Positions 21,701 through 24,574 of a DNA stretch of 24,574 nucleotides are shown here, piece after piece. The notes under the pieces are model-generated. The model did not search any database, was not told where the DNA came from, and saw only the letters and a list, made by a program, of their open reading frames with translations. This DNA comes from Oscillospiraceae bacterium (GTDB taxonomy: Bacteria; Bacillota; Clostridia; Oscillospirales; Acutalibacteraceae). Position numbers and translations under genes: made by a program. The stretch lies in NCBI GenBank assembly GCA_009783605.1, contig WRDE01000003.1:1-24574 (forward strand), read 5' to 3'. How positions within the stretch are numbered: the first letter of the stretch is position 1; each line of letters begins with the position of its first letter.

Positions 21701-22918
21701 GCGGCAAACACATTCAACGGGCCCATCGGCACCACGCCGAACGGACTGCGGTTCGGATGCAGTGACGTCAATGAGCCGGCCTTCCCCAATTACTTCAACG
21801 GCATGATCGACGAGGCCAAGCTGTTCAACTATGCGCTGACGGCGGAGGAGATGACGGCGCTGAGCCAGCTGGAGCAAACGGTGGTGCTGGCGAATCCCAC
21901 CAGAGTGACCACCGAGCCGGGCGACGGCAAGATCACCCTCGAATGGGGCGGGGTCTCGGATATATCTCTTATCTCAGGGTATGATATCACCATCCAAAGC
22001 CTCGACGGCTCGTATGCCAAATCCTATCCCGATGTACTGCTGCCCCCCTTCGAGATGACCGGGCTGAACAACGGCGAATATTACCGGATCTCGATCAAAA
22101 CCGCCTACAAGGACGGCCGGAAATCCCCGGGGGTTTATGTGGTCGGGTACGCTTCGGATGTGACGACCGAGATCCGCTGTCTGGCTACCCACGCCAACAA
22201 GCTCTACGGCTATATCGTGAACCATTCCGGCGAAAAGGTCTACGGGAATTTGAATATCGTGGTATACCGGAACAATAAAGCGGCCCGGCTGATCCATTTC
22301 AACGAGGAATATGTTGTTCCGGGTAAGGAGTCCGAGACAGTCGGCATGCGGATGTTTGAAGCCGATATCGGCGCTTTCGCCGAAGGACAGGTGGTGCAGG
22401 TGACCTTCGACAATTGGGACGGGCCGTCGGCCGAACCCAAATTGATCAAGCGGGATCTGCTCTATACGCTGAACAATAATGACCGGGAGGAATTGGAAAG
22501 CTATCTCAACACGCTGCTGCAGCGTCCGGTTCCCGCGGCACCCTATACCGCCGCGTCCATCGCCAGATATAACGGCTATAAAACCCAGGCCGCCGCGTTA
22601 TACGCGTCCCGGAAAGGCACCATCACCCAGCTTCAGGACGCCATTGAGCAGCTGGGCATCACCGCCCATCTGCCGGCGGAATGGTTCTATCCCGCCTGTG
22701 TTGCCGGGAACAGGGAGTACAGCGTGACCGACGCGCGGCTGATACTGCAGCACTTAGTCGGCAAGATTACCCTGACCGGCCTGCCGCTGGCCGCCGCCGA
22801 TATAGACTGGAACGGAACCGTGCAGATCGGCGACGCGCGGCTGCTGCTGCAAAAATTGGTGGGTAAGCAGGTGGAAGTGGATTGGCCGCCGATCATGATA
22901 CGCGACTTCACTGATTAA
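18752..22918 (+). CDS. GH31 alpha-glycosidase with LamG, FN3, FIVAR-like and dockerin modules, probable lipoprotein
   Basis: About 1388 residues. An ATG at 18752 opens an export signal (KERLLPLLCALALLIGC); a longer frame from 18677 would start inside an RNA-like hairpin. LIGC at residues 15-18 is a lipobox. Residues about 40-240 form the GH31 N-terminal beta domain. The catalytic barrel carries WQDATEPE with nucleophile D406 and WSGDIAYGF with acid/base D479, then STDTGGYH. Beta domains (IPLFIRAGGIIPMGP) follow. LamG-like spans about 813-1040, FN3 about 1047-1133, a FIVAR-like helical part about 1245-1300, and a dockerin about 1325-1373, whose second repeat ADIDWNGTVQIGD is canonical while the first is degenerate. 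The family includes alpha-glucosidases and alpha-xylosidases; specificity is not readable here. Confidence 0.93.
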   Translation: MKERLLPLLCALALLIGCGGVMMMADNMPGLPAMAASPPIPDLAVGASGRLRVSVCTDSIIRARYSPNGVFSEKDKDAYNTFAWKFDWEPVEYTVDESASSIVVTTAKLIVTVNKTTGYVSYADIDGLPLTSETNRTSSNVNISGESRAVYAIGQQFSCQNNEYLYGFGNINGTVGIRGQNIELRQTNVEKRTPMFFSNMGYGIFFDVTSNATLSWSGGSTNYTYTGRATDTMDYYFLYGPEPDGVISGYRTVTGQAAMLPKSAFGYVQSRNRYNSWDEMHRVTDRFRREGIPLDQMVVDFFWYPGNKGFMNVMEWRPEFANPSANVKLLHDKNVAVSVSVWPSFGANSPTYSYITQNFPKFLFPDNNPNQFGYVYDPTSAENRKIYWDLINDNVSVHGFDTIWQDATEPETSRWSWNDNHEITSIGSSRLVGLKYSLYSTQAVYEGQRSVSDDKRVNSLSRSAVAGVQRYGVQSWSGDIAYGFNQLRQEIRGVMNFSASGIPYFSTDTGGYHAMDNTNPNDREMFLRWLQYSTFNSIMRVHGEGSGKEPWQMGMEYQEYITDYINLRQRLMPYIYSVAGAVTQNDYSMVRPLVFDFREDITACRAQDQLMFGPSIMACPVSTLGQRERSVYFPEGRWINFWTGESFDSYGMLMTVDAPLRRIPLFIRAGGIIPMGPFTQHVNEKSDPVEIRVYMGADGSFNFYEDEGNNYNYEQGAFTNIPFTWDETAKTLTIGARAGSFEGMLENRTFHIVFVQPDYGHGITESKGYQQTVAYDGAAQTVAFDPNWVPPIPDIDKHLLPKPTPGPLPGKPDRAMVGEWSFDDGQGALITDTSGFFNHASLVSGSWVAGKAGDAIQLSSANGNYAEAEDSPSLGMTDAISFSCFINYTGGGFQNIVNKGGNGMYLANPGFSMILIDGNLQVEIQSPKSAAGTTERVVIESNAFRPIPRNSWVHVGFTWQSKASGGDGILRLYVNGNLASAVTAANTFNGPIGTTPNGLRFGCSDVNEPAFPNYFNGMIDEAKLFNYALTAEEMTALSQLEQTVVLANPTRVTTEPGDGKITLEWGGVSDISLISGYDITIQSLDGSYAKSYPDVLLPPFEMTGLNNGEYYRISIKTAYKDGRKSPGVYVVGYASDVTTEIRCLATHANKLYGYIVNHSGEKVYGNLNIVVYRNNKAARLIHFNEEYVVPGKESETVGMRMFEADIGAFAEGQVVQVTFDNWDGPSAEPKLIKRDLLYTLNNNDREELESYLNTLLQRPVPAAPYTAASIARYNGYKTQAAALYASRKGTITQLQDAIEQLGITAHLPAEWFYPACVAGNREYSVTDARLILQHLVGKITLTGLPLAAADIDWNGTVQIGDARLLLQKLVGKQVEVDWPPIMIRDFTD

Positions 22919-22925
22919 ACATACG

Positions 22926-22961
22926 ACAATATAAGGGCGGCGGCAGCCGCCCTTATATTGT
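22926..22961. terminator. Bidirectional hairpin terminator between GH31 and the DUF368 gene
   Basis: A perfect 16-bp stem (ACAATATAAGGGCGGC against GCCGCCCTTATATTGT) with loop GGCA between convergent genes. It begins 8 bp after the GH31 stop. The stop codon of the minus-strand DUF368 gene (22953-22955) lies within the stem. The U-tracts are interrupted (TTATATTGT), so strength is uncertain. Confidence 0.75.
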
Positions 22962-23939
22962 ACTTATCCCCGCCATAGCCCCCTCCGCGTTGAATTGCCT
23001 GCCGAGCCGCTGAAACAGCAGGGCGACGCCTATTCCGGTCGCCGCCAATATTTCGCAGATAATCCAGCCGGACGCCGATACCGGTGCTTTATCGGGGAAA
23101 ACGGCGACAAGGGTGCCGCCCATAAAACCGAACACCATAAAATACGCCAGCGCGGTAAACCGCGCAAATATCCGTTTGGTAACGTTGGAAAAAGCCACCA
23201 TCCCCAGCAGGAAAGCGATCGCCACCGGGGATAGGATCAATGCGGCTCCGAAGGGATCGGTGAATGCGGATTTAGCGGTTTTGAGCAGATACTGATAAAC
23301 CCCGAACAGCATCAACACCATGGATACCGACATACCGGGCATCATGCCGGCGATGCCGGCGACAAAACCGGCGGCGCAGAGCAACCGGAGATCAAAGAAT
23401 GCGCCCTGTGCAGCGCCGTGGATCCGGTAAAACAGCCCTGCCCCCGCGGCGATGGCAAATGCGGCCAGCATCCCGATAAGATAACGCATCCGAATGCCCC
23501 GTCCCTTCGCGGCGGCATATCCCGTCGCTTGCCCGCCGGCAAGTTGTGCTTGCCCGCCGGCAAGTTGCGCTTGCCGGAAAATATACGGCAGCCCGCCGGC
23601 CACCAACCCGATAAACAGCGCTTTCGCCTGTACATCATAGCTGCTGAACAGCCAGGATAGCCCCAGCACGCCGGCGCTGAAGGCGAACACTGCGCCGATC
23701 CCCATCGGGATGAGGCAGAGGATATTCTGCCGGAAATTCCTGAACGGGTTGGCCACGATGCCGATCAGCTCGCCGTAAATACCCATCATCACCGCGATAA
23801 CGCTGCCGGAGACACCGGGCGCGATAATGCTGACCGCAAGAAAAAAACCGCAGAGGACGCGGTAACAGAATCTGCGGGATTTTTGGTTGGATATGAAAAC
23901 CACCGCCTTATTCAGATAGCATGGGGTACAGAACAGCAT
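22953..23939 (-). CDS. DUF368 membrane protein (PopT-type undecaprenyl-phosphate translocase family)
   Basis: A 328-residue polytopic protein. The family signature PGVSGSVIAVMMGIYGELI appears near residues 41-59, and its internal-repeat counterpart GMMPGMSVSMVLMLFGVYQYLL lies near 197-218. Members of this family have been reported to recycle the C55 lipid carrier across the membrane. A loop near residues 121-140 contains GGQAQLA repeats encoded by 21-bp tandem DNA. The annotated ATG at 23939 has no visible Shine-Dalgarno sequence; the true start may lie further in, since family proteins usually begin shortly before the first membrane segment. The TAA lies within the terminator stem. Confidence 0.85.
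   Translation of the reverse strand: MLFCTPCYLNKAVVFISNQKSRRFCYRVLCGFFLAVSIIAPGVSGSVIAVMMGIYGELIGIVANPFRNFRQNILCLIPMGIGAVFAFSAGVLGLSWLFSSYDVQAKALFIGLVAGGLPYIFRQAQLAGGQAQLAGGQATGYAAAKGRGIRMRYLIGMLAAFAIAAGAGLFYRIHGAAQGAFFDLRLLCAAGFVAGIAGMMPGMSVSMVLMLFGVYQYLLKTAKSAFTDPFGAALILSPVAIAFLLGMVAFSNVTKRIFARFTALAYFMVFGFMGGTLVAVFPDKAPVSASGWIICEILAATGIGVALLFQRLGRQFNAEGAMAGISTI
23528..23577. repeat. 21-bp tandem repeat inside the DUF368 gene
   Basis: Two full 21-bp units starting CTTGCCCGCCGGCAAG at 23528 and 23549, then a partial third. CTTGCC and GGCAAG in each unit are complementary. The unit keeps the frame and encodes the GGQAQLA repeats. Confidence 0.85.
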
Positions 23940-23970
23940 ATTTTATATTTTCAGCTTTTATGCCATTCGC

Positions 23971-23999
23971 TTGCATTTCCATCCGTTTCCTTATATAAT
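23971..23999 (+). promoter_or_regulatory. Sigma-A promoter of the GH43 gene
   Basis: TTGCAT (23971-23976), a 17-bp spacer and a perfect TATAAT (23994-23999), 42 bp before the ATG. Confidence 0.75.
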
Positions 24000-24041
24000 G
24001 ATTCTAAAATAATATTCCGAAATACGAAAGGAGCACCTGTT

Positions 24042-24574
24042 ATGACCGACCTGACCAAGCCCGGCAAAATAGCCAAACCCATCATCAGCACCATCTACAC
24101 CGCCGACCCCTCCGCCCGGGTGGGCGCCGACGGCAAGCTCTATATCTACGCCTCACATGACCTCGACCCGGCCCGGGGCTGCGATTTTATGGACCGCTAC
24201 CACATCTTCTCCACCGAGGATATGGTCAACTTCACCGACGAGGGCGAGATGCTGCGTTCGGACGACGTGACCTGGGGCCGGCCGGAAGGCGGGTTCATGT
24301 GGGCGCCCGACTGCATCCACAAGAACGGTACCTATTACTACTACTATCCCCATCCCAGCGAGAGCCGCTGGAACGACACCTGGAAGATCGGCGTGGCCAC
24401 CAGTTCTCACCCGGCCAAGGATTTTACCGATATCGGCTATATCCAGAAGGAAGGCGTCGGCGGCTGGTGCATGATCGACCCGAATATCTTCATCGACGAC
24501 GACGGGCGCAATTATTTGTATTTCGGCGGCGGCAATCAGCCGAAAGCCGTCGAGTTGGAGGACGACATGATCAC
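24042..24574 (+). CDS. GH43-type glycoside hydrolase (5' part, runs off window)
   Basis: The first 177 codons of a five-bladed propeller glycosidase. TADPSARV near residues 20-27 supplies the likely catalytic base D22. WAPDCIHKNGTYYYYYP is the usual WAPxxxxxxGxYYLYY blade motif. MIDPNIFIDDDG contains the Asp that tunes the acid in this family; the catalytic Glu would lie beyond the window. Members remove arabinose, xylose or galactose side groups. No signal peptide is visible, so the enzyme may be cytosolic. The ATG has AAAGGAG upstream and its own promoter at 23971-23999. It is divergent from the DUF368 gene. Confidence 0.88.
   Translation, partial: MTDLTKPGKIAKPIISTIYTADPSARVGADGKLYIYASHDLDPARGCDFMDRYHIFSTEDMVNFTDEGEMLRSDDVTWGRPEGGFMWAPDCIHKNGTYYYYYPHPSESRWNDTWKIGVATSSHPAKDFTDIGYIQKEGVGGWCMIDPNIFIDDDGRNYLYFGGGNQPKAVELEDDMI

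Overview
The window looks like chromosomal DNA of a moderately GC-rich (high-50s percent by eye) member of the Clostridia, most likely an uncultured Oscillospirales/Ruminococcaceae-type organism. The evidence is a darA-holB-ricT cluster of Firmicutes type, a clostridial-style gltX followed by a MetRS-like class I tRNA ligase, a clostridial ilvC, and three secreted or lipid-anchored proteins that end in dockerin-like modules. Ribosome binding sites are strong GGAG/AGGA types. I see no rRNA, tRNA, CRISPR array, phage genes or transposase.

Layout. (1) 1-5971, all minus strand: promoter, a secreted CBM9-like/Ig/dockerin protein, gltX, a MetRS-like tRNA ligase split by an in-frame TAG, and a FabK-type flavoenzyme leaving the window. 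(2) 5972-6445: a gene-free spacer with a 174-bp inverted-repeat element. (3) 6446-11224, minus strand: a HGSNAT/DUF1624-type membrane acyltransferase, then the darA-holB-(membrane protein)-ricT operon with a good promoter, and tlyA. Hairpin repeats sit in the spacers. (4) 11444-16865, minus strand: ilvC, a secreted GDSL/SGNH esterase with dockerin, and a cytosolic GH38 alpha-mannosidase with its own promoter. (5) 16927-17561, minus strand: a Phd/VapC-type toxin-antitoxin pair with its own promoter. (6) 17662-22918: an AraC-type regulator divergent from a 1388-residue GH31 enzyme with LamG, FN3, FIVAR-like and dockerin modules. The spacer between them holds a structured segment reminiscent of HEARO/omega RNA. 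(7) 22926-24574: a shared bidirectional terminator, a DUF368 (PopT-type) membrane protein, and the start of a divergent GH43 gene leaving the window.

How the genes fit together. GH38, GH31, GH43, the SGNH esterase and the CBM9-like protein suggest scavenging of branched plant or host glycans: extracellular enzymes carry dockerin-like tails and the mannosidase works inside the cell. The AraC-type protein is the obvious candidate regulator of GH31. Housekeeping genes (aaRS, holB, ricT, tlyA, ilvC) are interleaved with this accessory load.

The observations most worth a second look are the amber codon splitting the MetRS-like gene (five other genes here use TAG as an ordinary stop), the HEARO-like RNA with no nuclease gene beside it, in-frame tandem repeats expanded inside HolB's zinc loop and in the DUF368 protein, and several hairpin repeats that overlap stop codons.
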